DNA of 8,882 nucleotides, from positions 1-8,882 of the forward strand of contig CAZWXH010000074.1 of assembly GCA_964637725.1 (NCBI GenBank), written 5' to 3'. The notes beneath the pieces were generated by a model, which did not search any database, was not told the origin of the DNA, and saw only the letters and a program-made list of their open reading frames with translations. A program made the position numbers and the translations under genes. Positions 1-5,813 of the stretch are shown piece after piece. Origin of the DNA: CAZWXH01 sp964637725 (GTDB lineage Bacteria > Bacillota_I > Bacilli_A > Erysipelotrichales > Coprobacillaceae). Position 1 is the first letter of the stretch. Each line of letters opens with the position of its first letter.

Positions 1-28
1 AAAGAAAAGACAAAGAAATTCTTTGTCT
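1..28 (-). terminator. Rho-independent terminator ending the rapZ-whiA unit
   Basis: Read on the minus strand, AGACAAAGA and TCTTTGTCT form a perfect 9-base stem (8-16 with 20-28) around a 3-base loop. It is followed by the T-rich run TTTCTTT at 7-1. The hairpin begins only three bases after the TAA stop at 34-32. It therefore looks like the end of the transcription unit that starts before rapZ. The stem is AT-rich, so its strength is uncertain. Confidence 0.75.
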
Positions 29-31
29 ATA

Positions 32-376
32 TTAAACTTGAAGATATTCATCTATTTCTTTTTGAGTAATATCTTTTATATTTGTATGATAATACTTTAT
101 TTTATCTTTAGATTTTGAAGATAGATAACTGTGAAAGTCAATCTTTCCGTTATATATCCCATAAAATTCATAAACATAAATACCTGAACACTGTTGATAA
201 ATAGTTTTATGAAACATTTTCATAACATCTTGTAACAACAATGATGTTTTTACATAAAGAAATATTTGGCCTTGTTTTTGTTTAATGATATCTATTGATT
301 CAATATCTTGATAATGAGCTTCTCTAATCCAATTTAATATTTTCTGATAACGAGTCGCTACTAATACAACAACCAT
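32..376 (-). CDS. Unrecognised 114-residue protein, last gene of the rapZ-whiA unit
   Basis: I do not recognise this protein. It has no signal peptide and no clear membrane helix. It is rich in Lys, Ile and Tyr, with a hydrophobic N-terminal strand (MVVVLVATRYQ) and a polar, lysine-rich C-terminal half, which suggests a small soluble cytoplasmic protein. I start it at the ATG at 376, one base after the TAG of the zinc-ribbon gene, with GAAGGAA 12 bases upstream. That spacing is long, so starts at 400 (122 residues) or 427 (131 residues) remain possible; both would overlap the upstream gene and have weaker ribosome binding sites. Support for a real gene is the close coupling to its neighbour, an uninterrupted frame, and a terminator three bases after the stop. 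No function can be assigned. Confidence 0.6.
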   Translation of the reverse strand: MVVVLVATRYQKILNWIREAHYQDIESIDIIKQKQGQIFLYVKTSLLLQDVMKMFHKTIYQQCSGIYVYEFYGIYNGKIDFHSYLSSKSKDKIKYYHTNIKDITQKEIDEYLQV

Positions 377-377
377 A

Positions 378-1637
378 CTATATAAATGTTCCTTCAGCAT
401 TAAACAATCTTTGTTGATTATCTCCATCCAAGTCCATAATAATTTTAGAAGACTTCACTTTATCATTAGCAGGTGTCTTCATAATAATTTTATCCCCTAC
501 TAAATACAAACTTTCTATACTTCCACTATAAATAACCTTTGTTTCCTTTTGTTCAATATCATATCTCACAACATCTCTTTTTGTAGAATAATAATAAATA
601 TATTTGTCATTCATATTAAAGAAGAAAGCAACATTATTTTGTCCTTTATTGATAATATCTTTATTTTGAATATCAAATGTAGACATATGTTGATCATTCT
701 TATAATATAACAAACCATCATGATATAAAACTTGTGGTGCATCAGCAACCTCTGTTAACTTCTTATCTTCCTCTCCGTTAATAGCGATACTATATATTCC
801 ATCTGTAGATGAATAATAAATCATTTGATCAATGACATTAATATTATAAGACTGTCTATCATTTATCTTTTGATCTTCTTTAGTATCAATATCATAGATA
901 TGTATACTCTCATTATCTTCATCTAATTGATAGATCACCTTATTATCTTTAACAACAACATAAAACACTGCTTTTTCAATAATCACTTGTTGATTCTTTC
1001 CATCATTATCAACAACACATAAATAGTTTTTATCATTTGTATAATAAACTTTATTTGAAATCACATTTATATAACCAGTTGCTTGATTTGTAAGTGTGAC
1101 TTTATTTTCTAATGACTTATCCATTTTCACAAGCGTATTATTTTCTGCTATCATATAAACATTTGTTTCATCATAGAAGACTTCTCCTTGTTGATTGATA
1201 TTACCAAAATAAGAAACCTCTTCATTCTTTCCTAATACCTCAATATCATTAGGTTTAAGATCAACGTGATTATTTTCTTTAATATTTAATGGTTCACCAT
1301 TAAATAAATAAAGATAACTTATTACTGATAAGATTATTAAGACACATACTGCTATCATAATCTTTTTCTTATTCACTGGTTTAGAAACTGAAATATCTTC
1401 ATTAGAGACTTCTAATTCTATGTTTTCATTTGATTGTGATTTTGATAAAGGAATATATTCTCCTTGTATTTGATTCTCTTGATGATTAGGATTTAAATTC
1501 ACTCCACAATATGAACAAAACTTTGCGTTTGGTTTTAAAGGTTGTTGACATTGTGGACATTTATTAATCTTTATTCCACAATGTGGACAAAAAATAGAAT
1601 CATCACTTATTTCTTTTTGACATCTTGAACAAATCAT
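378..1637 (-). CDS. Membrane-anchored double zinc-ribbon protein with a seven-repeat, DUF5050-like propeller domain
   Basis: This 419-residue protein has three parts. Residues 3-44 hold two complete zinc ribbons, each CxxC-x10-CxxC (C3, C6, C17, C20; C27, C30, C41, C44). A polar linker follows, then one membrane helix at about 92-112 preceded by Asn-Lys-Lys-Lys. By the positive-inside rule the ribbons lie in the cytoplasm and the rest outside. From about 152 to 412 there are seven repeats of 36-39 residues with a shared pattern (hydrophobic, short turn, [IV]YY, turn, aromatic/hydrophobic strand, then Asp/Asn-Gly or a charged turn), typical of a beta-propeller. This resembles DUF5050-type proteins of Clostridia and relatives, but the family name is from memory. 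The ATG at 1637 has TAGGAGG 6 bases upstream. The role is unknown; a tethered sensor or scaffold is inference. The stop at 380-378 lies one base before the chosen start of the next gene. Confidence 0.85.
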   Translation of the reverse strand: MICSRCQKEISDDSIFCPHCGIKINKCPQCQQPLKPNAKFCSYCGVNLNPNHQENQIQGEYIPLSKSQSNENIELEVSNEDISVSKPVNKKKIMIAVCVLIILSVISYLYLFNGEPLNIKENNHVDLKPNDIEVLGKNEEVSYFGNINQQGEVFYDETNVYMIAENNTLVKMDKSLENKVTLTNQATGYINVISNKVYYTNDKNYLCVVDNDGKNQQVIIEKAVFYVVVKDNKVIYQLDEDNESIHIYDIDTKEDQKINDRQSYNINVIDQMIYYSSTDGIYSIAINGEEDKKLTEVADAPQVLYHDGLLYYKNDQHMSTFDIQNKDIINKGQNNVAFFFNMNDKYIYYYSTKRDVVRYDIEQKETKVIYSGSIESLYLVGDKIIMKTPANDKVKSSKIIMDLDGDNQQRLFNAEGTFI

Positions 1638-1655
1638 ATAACTCCTCCTAACAAA

Positions 1656-1673
1656 AACACTCTATTGAGTGTT
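1656..1673 (-). terminator. Intercistronic hairpin with a T-run, possible leaky terminator or attenuator
   Basis: On the minus strand AACACTC, loop AATA, GAGTGTT forms a perfect 7-base stem with a 4-base loop. It continues directly into TTTTGTT. The hairpin contains the TAG stop (1664-1662) of the small membrane protein gene. The ribosome binding site of the zinc-ribbon gene begins 6 bases further on, so there is no room for a new promoter between them. It may reduce transcription of the two distal genes or protect the 3' end of the upstream message. Termination efficiency cannot be read from the sequence. Confidence 0.55.
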
Positions 1674-1931
1674 ATCTTGTTCCTCTTCATCAACAACTTT
1701 ATAATCAACATCAAATACATTTGGATCAGATGTTTGATTTGTATTATTTGGTTGATCATAATGTGTTTGTTGATAAGTTGTTTTGGTTTGTTTTCTTGAA
1801 CGCATAATAGATTTAACAACATACATAACAAGAAAAACTGGAATCAAGAAAACAAGGATAGGAAAAAGAAATCTTATCAAAAACATAAACAAAACTAATA
1901 CTAATATTAAATATATATAACTATTACCCAT
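1662..1931 (-). CDS. Small membrane protein with an acidic cytoplasmic tail
   Basis: An 89-residue protein of unknown function. Residues 5-39 are strongly hydrophobic, broken by Arg20 and by Pro24 and Pro31, which fits either a short helical hairpin or one long kinked helix. A basic stretch follows (K40 to K50, with Lys/Arg at 40, 44, 46, 47 and 50), placing the C-terminus in the cytoplasm by the positive-inside rule. The remaining tail is rich in Asn, Gln and Thr, then ends in an acidic motif (FDVDYKVVDEEE, residues 73-84) that looks like a conserved interaction peptide. The ATG at 1931 has AAAGGAG 6-7 bases upstream, a strong ribosome binding site. It lies between the XRE regulator and the zinc-ribbon protein, so it may work with one or both; that is inference from order only. 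Confidence 0.75.
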   Translation of the reverse strand: MGNSYIYLILVLVLFMFLIRFLFPILVFLIPVFLVMYVVKSIMRSRKQTKTTYQQTHYDQPNNTNQTSDPNVFDVDYKVVDEEEQDNTQ

Positions 1932-1957
1932 AATTCTCTCCTTTATATATTAGCTAG

Positions 1958-1983
1958 TGTATAGCATAAATATAAACTATACA
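1958..1983. promoter_or_regulatory. Candidate operator dyad overlapping a possible extended -10, before the small membrane protein gene
   Basis: TGTATAG (1958-1964) and CTATACA (1977-1983) are perfect 7-base inverted arms separated by 12 bases, so their centres are 19 bases apart. No T-run follows, which argues against a terminator. On the minus strand one arm overlaps TGCTATACA (1966-1958), an extended -10-like sequence, but no convincing -35 is visible. A dyad in the gap just downstream of an XRE-type gene could be the operator for that regulator. This is inference; AT-rich DNA gives such repeats by chance fairly often. Confidence 0.35.
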
Positions 1984-1988
1984 TGAAC

Positions 1989-2216
1989 TTATTCTTCTAT
2001 TTCATCATGCCATCTAAATAAATAACCTATTGGCACCTTTAATCCCAATGCAAACTTCTCGACAACTTTTAAGGTAATGTTCCTTGTTCCTCTTTCTACA
2101 TCAGATATATAATTTTTTGAAAGTTGACATCTAAAGGCTAATTCTTCTTGTGATATATTTTCTCTTAAGCGAAGTTCTTTAACACGTCTACCGAATTGTA
2201 TATTAATATTATCCAT
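1989..2216 (-). CDS. Small XRE-family (Cro/C1-type) helix-turn-helix regulator
   Basis: A 75-residue single-domain DNA-binding protein. The five-helix HTH fold covers about residues 8-65: GRRVKELR (first helix), SQEELAFRCQLS (second helix and turn) and NYISDVERGTRN (recognition helix and the loop after it), then the VVEKFALGLKVP helix. The YISDVERGTRN signature is typical of XRE proteins and is close to restriction-modification controller proteins, although no such enzymes lie nearby. I chose the ATG at 2216 because GGAG lies 7 bases upstream. An upstream ATG at 2222 and one at 2252 would add residues outside the fold. The gene starts inside the 3' end of whiA (8-base overlap), so it is translated from the same message. 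It has no sensor domain, so it probably acts as a dimeric repressor or activator, perhaps at the dyad downstream. Confidence 0.88.
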   Translation of the reverse strand: MDNINIQFGRRVKELRLRENISQEELAFRCQLSKNYISDVERGTRNITLKVVEKFALGLKVPIGYLFRWHDEIEE

Positions 2217-3162
2217 TGTCATTCTCCATTTGTCTAAGTTTATAAGCCTCATCTTTTATCTTTTTAAAACGATGATGTAACCCAGACTTACTAATTGTTT
2301 GACCAGTTTTATCAAAATATGCATCTGCTAATTCATTTAAGGTTAATTCTGGATTCTCTAACCTTAAAAGTGCAACAACTTTTGTTTTATCATCTAAAAC
2401 CTCTATCCCTGCTTTATCTATAACATAAGCAATATCATTCATCTGAGAAGCAGATGCACTCATTGCTTTCATTTCATTTGCGATATCACAATTATTCCAT
2501 CTATTCACAGTATTAGCCATAGATCTATCAATTCTTGTCATTTCAAAATCCATAACTGATTGTGATGCCCCAATTGCTCTTAAGAAATCACCAATCTTTT
2601 CTGCTGATTTAATATAAACAACATATTTATTTCTACGTTTAATTGTTTTTGCATTGAGTTCATATTGATTCATTAACCCTTCAATAAATAATGCATATTC
2701 TTCTTCATTAACACTCATCTCTAAATGATAATTAGAAGTTTCTGGATTATTAACACTCCCCACTGCTAAAAAGACTCCTGCTAAATAAGCTCTTCTTTCA
2801 TCTTCACTCTTTAATAAATCTAAAGAAGGAATATTAATTAACCCAATACCCTCCATTAAGTGTAAATCCTCTAAAATCTCTCTTGCTTTAGATACAATTA
2901 AAATATAAACATTATTCTTTTTTAATTTCATCTTTCTTGAAACTCTAAATTCAATATGTGGTTGATATATCTCTTTTAATAGTTTATGCAACTTAGATGC
3001 GATTTTTGCATTCTCAGTTCGTAATGTCAGTGATAATCCAGATTGATTTAAAGAAAGTGTCCCTACTATCTTAATCATGGCACATAATATTGCTTTTTCA
3101 CAATCAAAGGCAAAATCATTAAAAACAATTTCTTCCTTCACAACTCTAGAAAATGATACCAC
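2209..3162 (-). CDS. whiA: WhiA, DNA-binding cell-division/segregation regulator
   Basis: WhiA combines an N-terminal homing-endonuclease-like (LAGLIDADG) fold with a C-terminal helix-turn-helix. At 317 residues it has the usual family length. Visible hallmarks are the start (VSFSRVVKEE), RAYLAGVFLAVGSVNNPE at 124-141 with YHLE just after, the NRWNNCDIAN motif at 220-229, and the C-terminal HTH at about 270-305 containing ISKSGLHHRF. The endonuclease catalytic acids are not kept in WhiA, which binds but does not cut DNA. In Streptomyces it activates sporulation division genes; in Bacillus it influences division and chromosome segregation. The start is GTG at 3162, with AAGGAGG 7 bases upstream that overlaps the rapZ stop region, so the two genes are cotranscribed with a 14-base gap. 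Confidence 0.96.
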   Translation of the reverse strand: MVSFSRVVKEEIVFNDFAFDCEKAILCAMIKIVGTLSLNQSGLSLTLRTENAKIASKLHKLLKEIYQPHIEFRVSRKMKLKKNNVYILIVSKAREILEDLHLMEGIGLINIPSLDLLKSEDERRAYLAGVFLAVGSVNNPETSNYHLEMSVNEEEYALFIEGLMNQYELNAKTIKRRNKYVVYIKSAEKIGDFLRAIGASQSVMDFEMTRIDRSMANTVNRWNNCDIANEMKAMSASASQMNDIAYVIDKAGIEVLDDKTKVVALLRLENPELTLNELADAYFDKTGQTISKSGLHHRFKKIKDEAYKLRQMENDNG

Positions 3163-3176
3163 TGCTATTCCTCCTT

Positions 3177-4025
3177 TTAATGATCTGCATCCCTATGCCA
3201 TCTATATACTTGATAATATTTTGAGTAATAATCTGCAAAATAATTCGTTAATGTCACAGAACGATGTTGTCCACCAGTACAACCTATTCCTATAATAATT
3301 TGCATTTTTCCTTCTTCTTCATATTTCTTTAATAAATAATCATAATACTCCACAGTCTTCTTAATAAATACTTGTGTTTCTTCTTGTTCCATAACATAAT
3401 CATAAACTTCTTTATCATTTCCAGTCTTTCTTCTTAATTCTTCAATATAGAAAGGATTTGGTAAGAAACGTACATCCAATAATAAATCAGCATCTTTTGG
3501 TACCCCATGCTTATATCCAAATGATGCAAAAGTCACTCTAAAAACATCTTGATTCCCTTTATAGAAATATGTTTCTAGTTTATCTTGTAACTTTGCTGGT
3601 TTTAAAAGTGTTGTATCAATTGTTACATTCGCTAATTTACTAATAGGTTCAGCTATTTCTCTTTCAAAAGTTATTGCCTCTGTTAAAGAAGATGCCATAT
3701 TACTAATCATTAATGGATGAGAACGTCTTGTTTGTTTATATCTAGAGAGTAGGTGTTCATCTTCTGAATCAAGAAAAACAATTGTTAAATCAACCCAATC
3801 TAAGTTAGATAAAACACGAATCGCAAATAACGCATCTCCTAAAGATACCGCCATTGCGACTTTTGAATATCGCGTAGAAGTACGGAGTAATTCTCCAAAT
3901 TCCTTTAACAGGGCAACTGGGTAATTATCTATACATTGATATTCCATATTTTCAAATATTGCCATTGCCTGTGTTTTTCCAGCCCCTGACATTCCCGTTA
4001 CAATCACCACTTCTATTTTATCCAT
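3177..4025 (-). CDS. rapZ: RapZ/YvcJ nucleotide-binding regulatory protein
   Basis: A 282-residue member of the RapZ (YvcJ) family, close to the usual 284-295 residues. The N-terminal P-loop domain shows a Walker A motif GMSGAGKT (11-18) and the hydrophobic strand VFLDSEDE (83-90). The C-terminal domain carries the family signatures FASFGYKHGVPKDADL (166-181), DVRFLPNPF (184-192) and IGCTGGQHRSV (247-257), and ends in WHRDADH. In E. coli RapZ targets the small RNA GlmZ to RNase E and so tunes glucosamine-6-phosphate synthase; in Bacillus YvcJ hydrolyses nucleotides and affects competence. The RNA target here is unknown. The ATG at 4025 has GAGGAG 8 bases upstream. It is the first gene of its unit, and whiA follows directly, without yvcK. 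Confidence 0.96.
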   Translation of the reverse strand: MDKIEVVIVTGMSGAGKTQAMAIFENMEYQCIDNYPVALLKEFGELLRTSTRYSKVAMAVSLGDALFAIRVLSNLDWVDLTIVFLDSEDEHLLSRYKQTRRSHPLMISNMASSLTEAITFEREIAEPISKLANVTIDTTLLKPAKLQDKLETYFYKGNQDVFRVTFASFGYKHGVPKDADLLLDVRFLPNPFYIEELRRKTGNDKEVYDYVMEQEETQVFIKKTVEYYDYLLKKYEEEGKMQIIIGIGCTGGQHRSVTLTNYFADYYSKYYQVYRWHRDADH

Positions 4026-4047
4026 ACCCTCATCTCCTCTTTTTTAT

Positions 4048-4056
4048 ACTATATCA
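4048..4056 (-). promoter_or_regulatory. Likely extended -10 promoter for rapZ-whiA
   Basis: The minus-strand sequence TGATATAGT is a TGn extended -10 with hexamer TATAGT (4053-4048). I see no good -35 at 16-18 bases upstream, which is common for extended -10 promoters. It lies 23 bases before the rapZ start and downstream of the trxB terminator, so rapZ probably heads its own transcript with a short leader. An overlapping TATAAA at 4048-4043 is an alternative. Confidence 0.5.
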
Positions 4057-4102
4057 AATTTCCCACCATAAGTGTACTGTTTTTTCATGTTTTGAAAGCA
4101 AA

Positions 4103-4126
4103 AAATGAACTTAAGTAAGTTCATTT
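4103..4126 (-). terminator. Rho-independent terminator of ppaX-trxB
   Basis: On the minus strand AAATGAACTT, loop ACTT, AAGTTCATTT forms a perfect 10-base stem (4126-4117 with 4112-4103). It runs into a T tract (six T in total across the stem end, then GCTTT). The first stem base is already part of the trxB TAA stop (4127-4125). This separates the ppaX-trxB transcript from the rapZ unit. Confidence 0.85.
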
Positions 4127-5027
4127 ATTTTAATAAAGACGCAATATATTGTCCTGCTATAGCACCATCATTCGCAGCTGTAATGACTTGACGTAAATTC
4201 TTTTCAGTAACATCTCCACCCGCAAAAACGCCCTTTAAAGAAGTTTCTTGATTTTCATCAACTTCAATATATCCTCTATCATTAACGATATTTAAATCTT
4301 TAACGAATTCACTTATTGGATCTAAACCAACAAATGGAAATATTCCTTGCACTGCAATTGTTGATAACTCTTTTGTTTGTGAATCTTCAACAATTAAACC
4401 ACTTACTTTATTATCAGTGACATCGACAGAATGAGGTTTCTTTAAGTAATGCATTTCAATATTATCTTTCTTTTCCATTTTATCAATAAGATATTGATCA
4501 GCTCTTAATACATCTCGTCTGACAACAACATGTACCTTAGAAACAATATCGCTAAGATAAACAGCCTCCTCAATAGCAGAATTACCGCCACCAACAACAG
4601 CCACTTCTTTTCCTTTAAAGAAAGGTCCATCACAAACCGCACAATAAGAAACGCCTCTACCACTCATTTCCTCTTCCAAAGGAACATTCATTTTACGTTC
4701 TTTTGTTCCTGTTGCAATAAATACATATTTCGCTTCATAAGAATCATCGCCGGCATAAACAACCTTATGATCACCTTTATCTTCAATCGAAGTCACTTGA
4801 CCATATTCATACTTAGCACCAAACGATAAACATTGTTCATACATTGCATAGGCAAGTTCAGGTCCTTTTTTAATCATACCTGGATAGTTTTCTATCTCGG
4901 CTGTTAAGTTCAACTTACCTCCTGGCGCTCCACCGTCCAAAACAATTACACTCGCACCTGCTCTTGATGCATATAAGGCTGCAGTTAACCCAGAAGGTCC
5001 TGCGCCAATTACTAATAAATCTGTCAT
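4125..5027 (-). CDS. trxB: Thioredoxin reductase (low-molecular-weight TrxB)
   Basis: TrxB passes electrons from NADPH through FAD and a redox disulfide to thioredoxin in the cytoplasm. This 300-residue protein has the N-terminal FAD-binding GAGPSG (8-13), the active-site pair C129-AV-C132 followed by DG, the NADPH-binding GGGNSAIEEA (146-155), the 2'-phosphate-recognising VRRDVLRA (169-176) and the C-terminal FAD motif FAGGDV (268-273) with RQVITAANDGAIAG (279-292). The usual His before the two arginines is Val here, and the usual Asp in GGGDS is Asn. Both are tolerated changes, and the key arginines remain. The ATG at 5027 comes one base after the ppaX stop (TAA G ATG), with AAAGGA about 9 bases upstream inside ppaX, so the two genes are translationally coupled. 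An ordinary housekeeping enzyme. Confidence 0.97.
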   Translation of the reverse strand: MTDLLVIGAGPSGLTAALYASRAGASVIVLDGGAPGGKLNLTAEIENYPGMIKKGPELAYAMYEQCLSFGAKYEYGQVTSIEDKGDHKVVYAGDDSYEAKYVFIATGTKERKMNVPLEEEMSGRGVSYCAVCDGPFFKGKEVAVVGGGNSAIEEAVYLSDIVSKVHVVVRRDVLRADQYLIDKMEKKDNIEMHYLKKPHSVDVTDNKVSGLIVEDSQTKELSTIAVQGIFPFVGLDPISEFVKDLNIVNDRGYIEVDENQETSLKGVFAGGDVTEKNLRQVITAANDGAIAGQYIASLLK

Positions 5028-5028
5028 C

Positions 5029-5676
5029 TTAATTCATCCTTTCTATAAATTGTATAATTTCATCCATTTGATCTATCATAAGATCAGGATTTAATATATC
5101 CATTTCCTTTGTGCCTTTTGGTGTCCACTTGACACCAATTGTATATATCGAAGCATTCTTTCCTGCTAATATATCACTTTGATTATCACCAATCATAATA
5201 GCCTTTGATGTCTTTGTGTTTTCTAATACCTTATAAATACCTTCTGGATTAGGTTTCACATTTCTAACATTATCCATACCTATAACCACATCAAAATATT
5301 TAGTAATATCAAATAAATCCAAACCAATATAAGCTGCCTTAGAAAACTTCGTTGTGACAACCGCCAGTTTATAATCTTTATCAATTAAATATTGTAAAGT
5401 CTCAATAACACTTGGATAAATTGTTACATAATCTTCATGATGTTCATGATTATAATCTCGATAACATTCTATCAATTCTTCCACTATATCTTCATCAAAG
5501 TATCTTGAAAAAGAATCATGAAGTGTTGGTCCTAAAAAAGACATATGTTCCTCTTCACTTATTTTATAATCAGGTTTATAAAGTGAAAATACATGTTCAA
5601 ATGATTTTCTAATTAATAAATCCGTATTTAATAAAGTTCCATCTAAATCAAAAATAATAGTTATATCTTTTTTCAT
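5029..5676 (-). CDS. ppaX: PpaX, HAD-family pyrophosphatase
   Basis: A 215-residue HAD phosphatase with all four motifs: FDLDGT (9-14; nucleophile D10, acid D12), the VVTT motif II (106-109), K141 in KPNPE (motif III) and GDNQSD (163-168, motif IV), with an alpha-helical cap between. The cap contains CYRDYNHEHHEDYVT (71-85). I recall nearly the same YRxxNHEHHxxxVT string in Bacillus PpaX, and the length matches (about 216). In Bacillus PpaX hydrolyses the pyrophosphate released when HPr kinase/phosphorylase dephosphorylates Ser46 of HPr, a catabolite-repression step. Its place next to trxB also fits. hprK and lgt, its usual upstream partners, are not adjacent; instead ppaX has its own promoter. 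The ATG at 5676 has AGGAG 7 bases upstream. A generic phosphoglycolate-type phosphatase is the alternative. Confidence 0.88.
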   Translation of the reverse strand: MKKDITIIFDLDGTLLNTDLLIRKSFEHVFSLYKPDYKISEEEHMSFLGPTLHDSFSRYFDEDIVEELIECYRDYNHEHHEDYVTIYPSVIETLQYLIDKDYKLAVVTTKFSKAAYIGLDLFDITKYFDVVIGMDNVRNVKPNPEGIYKVLENTKTSKAIMIGDNQSDILAGKNASIYTIGVKWTPKGTKEMDILNPDLMIDQMDEIIQFIERMN

Positions 5677-5695
5677 CTCTGCTCTCCTATTGTGA

Positions 5696-5723
5696 ATTAT
5701 AGCATAGATATCTAATGTCTTAA
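5696..5723 (-). promoter_or_regulatory. Sigma-A-type promoter for ppaX-trxB
   Basis: On the minus strand TTAAGA (5723-5718) and a perfect TATAAT (5701-5696), 16 bases apart. The -10 is preceded by TGC (5704-5702), giving an extended -10. Predicted transcription starts near 5689, just before the ribosome binding site AGGAG, leaving a leader of about 13 bases. There is therefore no room for a riboswitch or attenuator. Confidence 0.7.
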
Positions 5724-5767
5724 ATCAAAATGCTTTTAATTCAATATATACTATATGATAATGATAT

Positions 5768-5796
5768 TTTACTTATATAACAAGATGTCTTATAAT
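5768..5796 (+). promoter_or_regulatory. Sigma-A-type promoter for the chr gene pair
   Basis: TTTACT (5768-5773) and a perfect TATAAT (5791-5796) are separated by 17 bases. The predicted start is near 5803, only about 11 bases before the ATG at 5814. The sole ribosome-binding-like sequence, GGTGAT (5803-5808), would then lie at the very 5' end of the message. A TGATAAT half-site at 5756-5762 lies next to the -35 and might bind a Fur-family regulator, but its inverted partner is poor. Confidence 0.6.
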
Positions 5797-5813
5797 GAAA
5801 TCGGTGATTACAT

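Noticed and set aside
1634..1831. A 65-residue minus-strand frame overlapping the small membrane protein gene
   Set aside because: It lies in another frame of a better-supported gene, crosses the zinc-ribbon gene's ribosome binding site, and has low-complexity Leu/Met/Ile content typical of a shadow frame.
1989..2216. XRE protein as a restriction-modification controller protein
   Set aside because: The recognition-helix region resembles such controllers, but there is no methyltransferase or endonuclease gene in the window.
1989..2252. A longer 87-residue form of the XRE regulator starting at 2252
   Set aside because: The extra 12 residues lie outside the HTH fold and deeper within whiA, and the good ribosome binding site fits the ATG at 2216.
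3077..3295. Plus-strand open frame across the rapZ-whiA junction
   Set aside because: Antisense to the conserved ends of both genes, no ribosome binding site of note, no recognisable domain.
4026..4124. Search for a riboswitch or leader RNA between trxB and rapZ
   Set aside because: The gap is under 100 bases, part of it is the trxB terminator, and the predicted rapZ start leaves only a short leader.
4530..4829. Plus-strand 99-residue frame inside trxB
   Set aside because: Fully antisense to a conserved enzyme, composition as expected from the opposite strand of trxB.
5412..5612. Plus-strand 66-residue frame inside ppaX
   Set aside because: Fully antisense to ppaX motifs; no promoter or ribosome binding site support.
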